In this document: piece after piece, positions 1 through 6,014 of the stretch
How the letters are laid out: each line of letters begins with the position of its first letter
How positions within the stretch are numbered: the first letter of the stretch is position 1
From: an uncultured Coleofasciculus sp.
Lineage (GTDB): Bacteria; Cyanobacteriota; Cyanobacteriia; Cyanobacteriales; Coleofasciculaceae
Reading direction: 5' to 3'
DNA length: 9,818 nucleotides
Assembly: GCA_902805485.1 (NCBI GenBank)
Contig: CADCTM010000553.1
Coordinates: 1 to 9,818, forward strand
Position numbers and translations under genes: made by a program
The notes under the pieces: generated by a model
The model's database searches: none
Told to the model about the DNA's origin: nothing
The model's input: the letters and a program-made list of their open reading frames with translations, nothing else

Positions 1-1197
1 GTCTGTGTGACTGGGTTATCAGTTGTCGATCCTGGAACGTATTTTTCCTTTTGGGGACAGCTAATTGTTGCTGCTTTTGTACAGATTGGTGGCTTAGGTT
101 ATATGACAACAACAACCTTTCTAATTTTGTTGGTGGGACGGCGGTTTGACTTAAGGCAAAAAATGGCAATTCAACAAGCTTTAGACCGAACTGGGATGCA
201 GGGTAGTGCCCAGGTTATTCGCTCGATTATTGCCACCACAATGATTTTTGAGATTACTGGAGTTTTTCTCCTTTTACCTGTTTTTGCTCCTAAATATGGG
301 TTGGGTCAGGGGCTGTGGCTAGCGATTTTCCATAGTATAAATTCTTGGAATAATGCGGGATTTAGTCTTTTTAAAGATAATTTTATTGGCTATCAATCAT
401 CAATTCTTTTAAATCTGACGGTTAGCGGACTAATTATTTTTGGAGGAATTGGATATCAAGTCATCTTTGAGATGTATCTGGGGTTACGCGAACGGATTTT
501 AAAAAAGCCAGAGCGCCTAATCTTTTCTTTAAACTTTAAAGTCGCAATCAGCACTACATTAATCTTGTTAGTTGTTGGAACAATTGCCTTTTTCCTGACA
601 GAACTCAACAATCCAGGAACTTTTGGTTCTATGAGTTGGGGTGATAAATTAATGGCAGCCTGGTTTCAATCTGTAACTCCCAGAACCGCTGGATTTAACA
701 CAATCGATTTTGGAAAAATGACAGAAACTGGATTATTTATTACAATTGCTTTAATGTTTATTGGAGCTAGCCCAGGGGGAACAGGAGGAGGACTCAAGAC
801 AACAACTTTCCGGATTTTAACGAGAAGTACAAAAGCCATTTTACGGGGAAAAGAAGAAGTTGAGCTGTATCAACGTCAAGTCCCATTGCTTCTGATTTTA
901 AAAGCGATTGGTGTATTAGTTGGTTCAGTGACAACGGTGATTATATCGACAATTTTGATTTCAATTACTGATTCAGGACTTGACTTTATTAAAATTCTGT
1001 TTGAAGTCGTTTCTGCTTTTGCGACGGTAGGTCTTTCGACTGGAATCACGGCAACGCTTTCAGCCACAGCAAAGCTAATTTTAATTGTAACGATGTACGT
1101 TGGAAGAGTAGGGATTTTGCTCCTAATGTCAGCGCTACTCGGAGACCCTCGTCCTAGTAGAATTCATTATCCAGAGGAGAACCTACTAGTGGGATAG
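1..1197 (+). CDS. ktrB: KtrB/TrkH-family K+ uptake channel subunit, 5' truncated
   Basis: Membrane pore subunit of a Ktr-type (usually Na+-dependent) potassium uptake system. The reading frame is open from base 1, so the N-terminus lies outside the window; about 398 codons remain of a family that is usually about 440-460 residues. All four pore loops with their filter glycines are visible: CVTGLS at 4-21, NNAGF at 349-363, TPRTAGFNT near 676-702, and ATVGLS at 1021-1038. The glycine-rich gate segment of the third repeat (GASPGGTGGGLKTTTF) lies at about 763-810. Strongly hydrophobic segments separate these loops. The gene ends in TAG and is followed 102 bp later by the RCK regulator, its expected partner. 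TrkH is the alternative name, but the length and pairing with a single-RCK protein favour KtrB. The family call is secure. Confidence 0.95.
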   Translation, partial: VCVTGLSVVDPGTYFSFWGQLIVAAFVQIGGLGYMTTTTFLILLVGRRFDLRQKMAIQQALDRTGMQGSAQVIRSIIATTMIFEITGVFLLLPVFAPKYGLGQGLWLAIFHSINSWNNAGFSLFKDNFIGYQSSILLNLTVSGLIIFGGIGYQVIFEMYLGLRERILKKPERLIFSLNFKVAISTTLILLVVGTIAFFLTELNNPGTFGSMSWGDKLMAAWFQSVTPRTAGFNTIDFGKMTETGLFITIALMFIGASPGGTGGGLKTTTFRILTRSTKAILRGKEEVELYQRQVPLLLILKAIGVLVGSVTTVIISTILISITDSGLDFIKILFEVVSAFATVGLSTGITATLSATAKLILIVTMYVGRVGILLLMSALLGDPRPSRIHYPEENLLVG

Positions 1198-1223
1198 TGA
1201 AGGAACGGAGGGAAACCTATCGC

Positions 1224-1250
1224 TAAGTTTAAGGCTTTTAAGTAAACTTA
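1224..1250. repeat. AT-rich inverted repeat between ktrB and ktrA
   Basis: TAAGTTTA at 1224-1231 is the perfect reverse complement of TAAACTTA at 1243-1250, with an 11-nt spacer. It lies in the 102-bp gap of the K+ uptake pair. The stem is short and AT-rich with no following T-tract, so an operator or a weak processing hairpin is more likely than a terminator. No function is proven. Confidence 0.4.
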
Positions 1251-1286
1251 ATTAATTGCTCATACGCCGCCGCAGTTAACTAAAAT

Positions 1287-1292
1287 AAAGGA
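1287..1292 (+). promoter_or_regulatory. Ribosome binding site supporting a GTG start for ktrA
   Basis: AAAGGA lies 7 nt ahead of the GTG at 1300, the spacing expected of a Shine-Dalgarno site. It supports GTG as the initiation codon. No in-frame ATG lies between this GTG and the nucleotide-binding glycine motif. Confidence 0.6.
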
Positions 1293-1299
1293 AAACGAG

Positions 1300-1995
1300 G
1301 TGAATTTGTCATCTTTAAACTTTTTTCGTAAATCCCCTAAAGAAACCCAACAATTTGCCGTAGTTGGGTTAGGACGTTTTGGTCGCGCCGTGTGTGCAAC
1401 CCTACACAATTTGGGATATCAAGTGTTGGGGACTGATATTGATGAACGACGAGTTGCTCAAGCTTTAACAGACCAAATAATTGATCATGCTGTGCAACTG
1501 GACTCAACAGAACCAGCGGCACTTAGAGAAGCGGGAATTTTTGAGTTTGATACGGTAATAATTGCGATTGGCAACTATTTACAAGAAAGCATTATTACTA
1601 CCTTAAATGTCAAGGAATCGGGTGTTTCTCATGTTGTTGCTAAAGCCTCCTCAGAAGTCCACGGCAAGTTGTTAAAACGAGTGGGTGCTGATCAGGTCGT
1701 TTATCCAGAGTCAGAGGCTGGCTGTGCCTTAGCCAGAGCATTAACGAAACCATCAATACTAGATCGATTCGACCTCGATCCAACATATAGTATTGTAGAA
1801 ATAATGGTGCCAGAAGAATTTCATGGCAGAACAATCGCGGAAATTGGACTACGAATGCGCTATGGCTTGAATCTATTGGCTGTAGGCGAGCATGAGAAAT
1901 TTGAGATTAATCCTGAACCCAACAAACGCCTAAATAAAGGGTTAGTCATGGTTGTAATTGGCTCGAACAAAGACATTGACCGCTTGCCCATTTAG
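1300..1995 (+). CDS. ktrA: KtrA/TrkA-type RCK regulatory subunit of K+ uptake
   Basis: Cytosolic gating protein that binds nucleotides and controls the KtrB pore. It has 231 residues, typical for a single-RCK KtrA (about 220-235) and half the length of the two-RCK TrkA of enterobacteria. RCK_N is a Rossmann fold with VVGLGRFGR at residues 21-29 (G23-x-G25-xx-G28) and acidic residues D46/D48 at the end of the second strand, where KtrA proteins hold the ribose of ATP/ADP or NAD(H). The conserved GADQVVYPE segment lies near residues 129-137. RCK_C (TrkA_C) follows from about 150 to 228. It starts at GTG 1300 with a good ribosome binding site and follows ktrB on the same strand, probably co-transcribed. 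The family call is firm. Which nucleotide it binds cannot be read from sequence. Confidence 0.95.
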   Translation: MNLSSLNFFRKSPKETQQFAVVGLGRFGRAVCATLHNLGYQVLGTDIDERRVAQALTDQIIDHAVQLDSTEPAALREAGIFEFDTVIIAIGNYLQESIITTLNVKESGVSHVVAKASSEVHGKLLKRVGADQVVYPESEAGCALARALTKPSILDRFDLDPTYSIVEIMVPEEFHGRTIAEIGLRMRYGLNLLAVGEHEKFEINPEPNKRLNKGLVMVVIGSNKDIDRLPI

Positions 1996-2010
1996 TAGGG
2001 GCAAGGTAAT

Positions 2011-2045
2011 ACAGGGCACGATATTATTGTGCATCAATGCCCTGT
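2011..2045. terminator. Hairpin between convergent ktrA and TPR gene
   Basis: ACAGGGCA at 2011-2018 pairs perfectly with TGCCCTGT at 2038-2045. Inner GCAC/GTGC (2016-2019 with 2029-2032) and overlapping GCATCA/TGATGC (2031-2036 with 2047-2052) allow alternative folds. It sits in the 62-bp gap where the two genes converge, so it could end transcripts from both sides. There is no clear T-tract on either strand, so termination strength is uncertain. Confidence 0.5.
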
Positions 2046-2057
2046 GTGATGCCTGAT

Positions 2058-3488
2058 TTAACGCCCTGCTAGGTTTGGCGGAGTTGGTAGGGTATTTAAG
2101 CGAAACGGCGAATTCAACGGTTGAAAAGGTATAGAAGATGGTTGCTGGGGCGAGTTAGAAGGTTGAGTTTGTCTCTCTGAGGGTTGTTGGGGCAAGTTAG
2201 AAGGTTGATCTTGTGTCCTTGCCGGTAGCGTTGGTTGAATTACAGGTGGTATTGTTGTCGGTTGCTCTGCAAGTTTTTGGACATATTGGTCAACTTCGGT
2301 AAATTTATTGGTTTTACCTTCCTGACTAAACATTTTCCTTGCTTGCAGCAGCAGAGAAATTCCTTCGTCTCGCCGCCCTGACTGTACCATCGCGATCCCC
2401 ATATTGTAAAAAGCCTCACTCATGTTGGGGTTGAGGAGAATCGCTTGTTGATATTGTGCGATCGCATCTGGATATTTCTCCTCTCGTTGCAGCGCTACTC
2501 CTAAGTTATAGTAAGTCATCGCGTCACTAGGATTGAGTTGAACGGCGGTCTTCAGTGCCATTGCCGCGCGATCGTACTTCCCATTTTGAGCGAGTACCGC
2601 CCCTAGTTGTTGATAAGCCTCCGCATTAGTCGGTTCGAGTGTGGTGACTGTCTGAAAGCGAGTGCTTGCTGCGGAGTATGCCCCCAAATCGCTATAAATT
2701 CTTCCTAATTGGAACTGTGCAGGCGCAAATCTTGGGTTTAGCTCAGTTGATGTCTTTAATGCCCTACTCGCTTCCTCAAGTTGACCTTGTTTTGCGAATA
2801 ATACCCCTAATTGGTAATGAGCTTGAGCTGATTTTGGATTGCTGCGAATTGATTGCTGAAGCGCCTTAATTGCAGGTTCCGTCTGGTTTTGCTTTGCCAG
2901 CAGCAGTCCCAAATTATACTGAGCAACTCCATAGCTCGGATTGATCCGAATCGCTTCATTGTACTGAGTCAGAGCATCTTGTAGTCGTCCTTGCCCTTCA
3001 TAGGCTAATGCCAGATTATAACGAGCTGGGGCTAAATCACTTTTCAAAGACAAAGCCCTTTGATAAAGAGCGATCGCATCATTAACATTGCCTTGGCGAT
3101 ACAATGTCACGCCCAAGTTATAGTAAGCTTCTGGCATATTGGGGTTAAGCTGCAGGGCGAGGCGGTATTCTTCCGCTGCCTGCTCAGTATTACCTTGTTG
3201 AAACAAAGAATTACCCAACAAATAACGCGCCATTGCGATCGACGGATCAGACGTCAGCGCTTTACGAAAGAAGACAGCAGCAGTAGGAAAATCACCCCTG
3301 TTATACCGTGTCACGCCTTGTTGGAAGTAAGAAGCGGCCTCAAGATTTTGACTATATTCGCCTTCAACTAACTGTTTGGTTTGGGCACGATCTTTGATAT
3401 TGCCGGCTAATACCGAACCTGTAGTTGTCAAGCCAAAACTGAGAATCGTCGCTGCAAACAGAAGGAAACGTTTGTGGTGTTTGAACAT
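2058..3488 (-). CDS. Exported ten-repeat TPR protein with Pro/Gln-rich tail
   Basis: I chose the ATG at 3488 because it gives a clean signal peptide: basic HHKR, then a hydrophobic core, then VLA|G near residue 29. A TTG at 3521 would add 11 residues that do not look like a natural N-terminus. The predicted product has 476 residues. Ten consecutive 34-residue tetratricopeptide repeats span about residues 50-389, most with the W/Y-x-x-LG and P-at-32 signatures (YYNLGVTLYRQG, YNLGLLLAKQN, YYNLGVALQREE). The last 70 residues are rich in Pro, Gln and Ser with a 14-residue repeat. TPR arrays are protein-binding scaffolds; the signal peptide suggests a periplasmic or thylakoid-lumen location. The partner is unknown. 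The gene begins 33 bp after queA on the same strand and is probably co-transcribed, but no functional tie to queuosine is evident. Confidence 0.85.
   Translation of the reverse strand: MFKHHKRFLLFAATILSFGLTTTGSVLAGNIKDRAQTKQLVEGEYSQNLEAASYFQQGVTRYNRGDFPTAAVFFRKALTSDPSIAMARYLLGNSLFQQGNTEQAAEEYRLALQLNPNMPEAYYNLGVTLYRQGNVNDAIALYQRALSLKSDLAPARYNLALAYEGQGRLQDALTQYNEAIRINPSYGVAQYNLGLLLAKQNQTEPAIKALQQSIRSNPKSAQAHYQLGVLFAKQGQLEEASRALKTSTELNPRFAPAQFQLGRIYSDLGAYSAASTRFQTVTTLEPTNAEAYQQLGAVLAQNGKYDRAAMALKTAVQLNPSDAMTYYNLGVALQREEKYPDAIAQYQQAILLNPNMSEAFYNMGIAMVQSGRRDEGISLLLQARKMFSQEGKTNKFTEVDQYVQKLAEQPTTIPPVIQPTLPARTQDQPSNLPQQPSERQTQPSNSPQQPSSIPFQPLNSPFRLNTLPTPPNLAGR
2141..2208 (-). repeat. Tandem repeat encoding the Pro/Gln-rich tail
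   Basis: A 26-bp segment at 2141-2166 recurs at 2183-2208 with two mismatches, giving a 42-bp (14-codon) period. In protein it appears as QPSNLPQQPSERQT, QPSNSPQQPSSIPF and a decayed third unit beginning QPLNSPF. This is an in-frame internal duplication inside the TPR gene. Confidence 0.8.
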
Positions 3489-3599
3489 AGGTAGAAGACC
3501 GTAAATCAATGATATTAACAACTAATAACTCGTAAATGCCTCTGGCAAAATGAGCATCGCATCGCCAAAGGAATAAAAGCGGTATGAGCAAGCGATCGC
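2458..3599. repeat. Three HIP1 octamers (GCGATCGC)
   Basis: Perfect GCGATCGC palindromes lie at 2458-2465 and 3070-3077 inside the TPR gene, and at 3592-3599 near the 3' end of queA. HIP1 is strongly over-represented in many cyanobacterial genomes and marks the taxonomic origin of this DNA. Related near-matches (GCGATCG followed by another base) occur nearby. Confidence 0.9.
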
Positions 3600-4745
3600 C
3601 TCTCTATATAAATCCAGTAAACGCTCCCGCCCAATCATCGCACTCACCAACATCAACAAACTCGAACGGGGCAGGTGAAAATTTGTAATCATACCCTCAA
3701 CCACCCGCCATTGGTAGCCCGGATAGATAAATAATTCAGTTTTGCCAGAAAATGGCTGCAATTCTCCACCGGCTGCTGCTCCTTCCAGCGCTCGGACTAC
3801 CGTTGTTCCCACAGCAATGATCCGCCCTCCTGCTGCCTTCGCCTCCCGAATTTGTGCCACCGTTGCCGCAGGGACTTCCAGCCATTCTCCATGCATTTTA
3901 TGATCGGTAACATCGTCCACCTCCACAGGGCGAAATGTACCCACACCGACATGGAGCGTTACATAAGCTTGCTTGATTCCCCGTTCCCGGCATTGTTCCA
4001 GTAATTCTGGCGTAAAGTGTAACCCAGCAGTCGGCGCGGCAATTGCCCCAGCCGTTTGAGCATACACAGTCTGATACTGTTCTGGAAGCGCCTGAGAATC
4101 GGTTATATAGGGCGGCAAGGGAATTTCACCATACTGCTCTAGAAGCGCCGCTAAAGAGGCTCCTGGGGGAACCTCAAACTCTACTAACCGCCCACCTGTT
4201 GCCTCATCTCTTGCCAGAATTGTTGCTGTGAGGGGGAGGAGTGGGGGAATATCCCCAGTGTCTGATGAGGAAGTGGGGGGTTGGTGCGCCTCAAATATAA
4301 TTTTTGCACCGGGTTTTAGCCGCCTACCGGGTTTAACTAGTGCTAACCAACAATGCTCCTGACGCTCCTCTAGGAGCAATAATTCGATCGGCGCACCCGT
4401 AGGTTTACGCCCATAAAGTCGAGCTGGGATAACGCGCGTATTGTTCAGGACTAACAAATCTCCTGGTTTCAAGCATTGCGGTAAATTACTAAATATGCTG
4501 TTGGTGTGGTGACTCACTGAATCTACGACCAGCAAACGCGAACTATCTCTTTTGCTCAGAGGCGTTTGGGCAATTTGCTCCTTTGGTAGCTCGTAGTCAT
4601 AGCTAGAGAGCCGTTTGTCTAGCTCACGCCTTGAAATTCCCAAGGCATCAGCGGCGGTTCCAGTTGAGGAAGAACCTGCGGCATCCGTATAAGCATGATT
4701 TTGAGGGTGAGCCATACGGTCATCGTTTCTGTCGATTCCTGTCAT
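3522..4745 (-). CDS. queA: S-adenosylmethionine:tRNA ribosyltransferase-isomerase QueA
   Basis: Cytosolic enzyme that transfers the ribosyl moiety of S-adenosylmethionine onto 7-aminomethyl-7-deazaguanine in the tRNA wobble position, making epoxyqueuosine. Diagnostic blocks run in the right order: YDYELP (49-54), NNTRVIPARL (101-110), AGAIAAPTAGLHF (232-244), HVGVGTFRPV (265-274), TNFHLPRSSLLML (354-366) and YRFYSFGDAMLI (388-399). At 407 residues it is about 50 longer than the E. coli protein (356). The excess is a Ser/Ala-rich N-terminal stretch of about 45 residues and a polar insertion around residues 153-170. The ATG at 4745 opens the frame; a second ATG at 4715 (residue 11) is an equally plausible start, since neither has a clear ribosome binding site. 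The TPR gene lies 33 bp downstream. The enzyme call is secure; the start is not. Confidence 0.96.
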   Translation of the reverse strand: MTGIDRNDDRMAHPQNHAYTDAAGSSSTGTAADALGISRRELDKRLSSYDYELPKEQIAQTPLSKRDSSRLLVVDSVSHHTNSIFSNLPQCLKPGDLLVLNNTRVIPARLYGRKPTGAPIELLLLEERQEHCWLALVKPGRRLKPGAKIIFEAHQPPTSSSDTGDIPPLLPLTATILARDEATGGRLVEFEVPPGASLAALLEQYGEIPLPPYITDSQALPEQYQTVYAQTAGAIAAPTAGLHFTPELLEQCRERGIKQAYVTLHVGVGTFRPVEVDDVTDHKMHGEWLEVPAATVAQIREAKAAGGRIIAVGTTVVRALEGAAAGGELQPFSGKTELFIYPGYQWRVVEGMITNFHLPRSSLLMLVSAMIGRERLLDLYREAIACSYRFYSFGDAMLILPEAFTSY

Positions 4746-4899
4746 CCCGTTATTCTACTGAGAAGGCTTGGTTCAATTGCTAACTAAATTTGGGTAAAAT
4801 CCCCTATGTGAGATCGGGTGCTTCTCCCCTATCGCATTGGCTGCCCACTTGTAAGAATAAAGATATAGCATTCCTTCGGACTCCAAGCCAAGAATCCTT
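4746..4899. other. Divergent intergenic region of queA and the 129-residue gene
   Basis: This 154-bp gap should hold promoters for both directions. On the minus strand TAGAAT (4752-4757) is a fair -10 box lying only 7 bp ahead of the upstream queA ATG, which would suit translation from the second ATG at 4715. The octamer TCCCCTAT occurs at 4800-4807 and again at 4825-4832. No convincing -35/-10 pair for the plus-strand gene was found. Confidence 0.35.
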
Positions 4900-5289
4900 A
4901 TGGATTACCTCTACTTCCTTGCAAATGCCAGTCTGACTCTACGAGTGGTTGAGTATCTACACTCGATGCCCAATCTACCCGTTCAATTTATGACGGTAAT
5001 TCATCAGATTGACGGTTGGGTCGTTAAGGTCAAAATGAATCGTCCTCTGACTCCTGCTCAACACGGAGACTTTCGGGCGTTCATGAGCGAATTAGGTATC
5101 CCCTACGATCCAGAAATCCGTCTACAAATGGCATTATGGAGCCTGGAAACAGGACAGTCGCCTATCGATGTTATGCGTCGTTACCAAGTTGCTGTTGTTT
5201 CTCATGGTTATCCAGATAAAAGCGATATTGAAGCCTTTCGCCAACAGTTCACAATGGGGTTAGGTTATTGCCCAGAAACATTGGCTTAA
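4900..5289 (+). CDS. Conserved-looking cytosolic protein of unknown function, 129 aa
   Basis: I do not recognise this protein. It begins at ATG 4900; the frame upstream is closed by a stop at 4858 with no other ATG, so the start is well bounded, although no strong ribosome binding site is visible. It lacks a signal peptide or membrane segment. The composition is that of a real, compact globular protein: an N-terminal stretch (MDYLYFLANASLTLRVVEYL), a beta-like segment around GWVVKVKMNRPL, then a largely helical C-terminal half (FRAFMSELGIPYD, EIRLQMALWSLETGQ, DVMRRYQV). It is divergent from queA and is followed 38 bp later by a strong hairpin, so it is probably a single-gene transcript. The reading frame is likely genuine, but the function is open. 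Confidence 0.75.
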   Translation: MDYLYFLANASLTLRVVEYLHSMPNLPVQFMTVIHQIDGWVVKVKMNRPLTPAQHGDFRAFMSELGIPYDPEIRLQMALWSLETGQSPIDVMRRYQVAVVSHGYPDKSDIEAFRQQFTMGLGYCPETLA

Positions 5290-5327
5290 TTGCTTTCGTT
5301 TCTGACAAGCTGATTCTTTTGAAAACT

Positions 5328-5372
5328 TAAAACAGCAGATGAACGCTTTTATTTGTGTCATCTGCTGTTTTA
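5328..5372 (+). terminator. 15-bp perfect stem-loop after the 129-residue gene
   Basis: TAAAACAGCAGATGA at 5328-5342 pairs perfectly with TCATCTGCTGTTTTA at 5358-5372 around a 15-nt loop. The plus strand ends the stem in TTTT and continues TAGTTTC; the minus strand likewise reads TTTTAAGTTTTC. It lies 38 bp past the stop codon and is the most convincing intrinsic terminator in the window, potentially active on both strands. Confidence 0.75.
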
Positions 5373-5380
5373 GTTTCGGC

Positions 5381-5460
5381 TAGGGGAAGTGGACTTTTTG
5401 GGTGGGTTTTGAAGATGAAGAGTTTGTGGGAATACGAAGCTAATCCTAAACCCGCCCCTA
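5381..5460 (+). promoter_or_regulatory. Foldable leader upstream of the five-cysteine secreted protein
   Basis: GGGTGGGTTT (5400-5409) can pair with AAACCCGCCC (5448-5457) through ten pairs including one G-U, closing a 38-nt loop. TAGGGG (5381-5386) can instead pair with CCCCTA (5455-5460), using overlapping bases, so the two folds exclude one another. This matches no riboswitch class I know. It could be a regulatory leader if the promoter lies before 5381, or merely a promoter-region palindrome. Confidence 0.3.
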
Positions 5461-5526
5461 CACTTGTCAGGAAATAGGCTTGTCGCACTGAAGGATTAAC
5501 TATCACTTTTAAGGAACTATCCAGAA

Positions 5527-5928
5527 ATGTACTTTCCTTCGTCAGTCTTTGGCTTATCTGTTTTAGTTGCCACTTCTTCTTTAAGCTTTTTTGCTCATCC
5601 GATTGCCGCACAACCCAGAAATGCCGCCGCCCAGCCGCAAGTCGCTACAGTAAAAAGCATGGTAAACGGCGACCTTATGTGCTACGTAACTTTGGTCGAT
5701 GAAAACGGCATTAAATATCGAGAGGTTGGTGCAACCTTTGAAATCTGTGCCAAGAAAGATGCTTTTTTAAACAAGAAAGTGAATTTGGTTTACGGAAAAG
5801 TCTCGGTTAATGATTGTCAAAGTGCTGAACCTTGCGGCAAAACCAGGCAGCAAACTTTAATTTTACAAATGAAGGAAGTGAGAAAAGAGCGAAACGCCGC
5901 TCGCAAGCCTTGCTTTCCAGAGGCTTAA
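5527..5928 (+). CDS. Small secreted protein of unknown function with five cysteines
   Basis: This 133-residue product starts at ATG 5527, with AAGGA at 5511-5515 as a plausible ribosome binding site. The frame upstream is stopped at 5497 with no other start. Residues 1-28 form a signal peptide ending IAA|Q, although no Lys or Arg precedes the hydrophobic core, which is unusual. The mature part of about 105 residues contains Cys52, 74, 97, 103 and 129 and beta-rich segments (DLMCYVTLVDENG, VGATFEIC, KVNLVYGKVSVNDC, QQTLILQMKEV). The tail is basic (VRKERNAARKPC). An odd number of cysteines leaves one free or available for an intermolecular bond. I know no named family for it. It converges on the alkaline phosphatase gene, so co-regulation is not implied by operon structure. 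Confidence 0.75.
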   Translation: MYFPSSVFGLSVLVATSSLSFFAHPIAAQPRNAAAQPQVATVKSMVNGDLMCYVTLVDENGIKYREVGATFEICAKKDAFLNKKVNLVYGKVSVNDCQSAEPCGKTRQQTLILQMKEVRKERNAARKPCFPEA

Positions 5929-5939
5929 GTCGGCGTTTC
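5891..5939 (+). terminator. Nested hairpin over the stop codon of the five-cysteine gene
   Basis: The outer arms GAAACGCCG (5891-5899) and CGGCGTTTC (5931-5939) are perfect complements. Inside them AAGCCT (5905-5910) pairs with AGGCTT (5921-5926), whose last base is the first base of the TAA stop. Fifteen pairs in total with small internal loops should fold stably. No T-tract follows, so it may act in transcript end protection rather than intrinsic termination. Confidence 0.5.
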
Positions 5940-5978
5940 ATAATTGCCTTATTGTTGCAAGATCGCACTTACCACTTA

Positions 5979-6003
5979 GGGGTAGGTCTGAAGGCGCTAC
6001 CCC
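5979..6003 (-). terminator. Hairpin downstream of the alkaline phosphatase gene
   Basis: GGGGTAG at 5979-5985 is the perfect complement of CTACCCC at 5997-6003, separated by 11 nt. On the minus strand it begins 11 nt past the phosphatase stop codon. The stem is GC-rich but lacks a following T-tract, so it is a candidate 3'-end or terminator hairpin only. Confidence 0.5.
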
Positions 6004-6014
6004 GACAAACTTAC

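Noticed and set aside
3489..3521. TTG start extending the TPR protein by 11 residues
   Set aside because: The extension precedes a complete signal peptide that already starts at ATG 3488, and would abut the queA stop codon.
4800..4832. Direct repeat TCCCCTAT with 25-bp period between queA and the 129-residue gene
   Set aside because: Eight bases repeated once in a 154-bp gap is weak evidence, and no matching regulator is known to me.
5327..5611. Minus-strand reading frame of 94 codons
   Set aside because: It overlaps the start of the better supported secreted-protein gene and runs into the terminator hairpin at 5328-5372. Its sequence has no recognisable signal peptide or domain.
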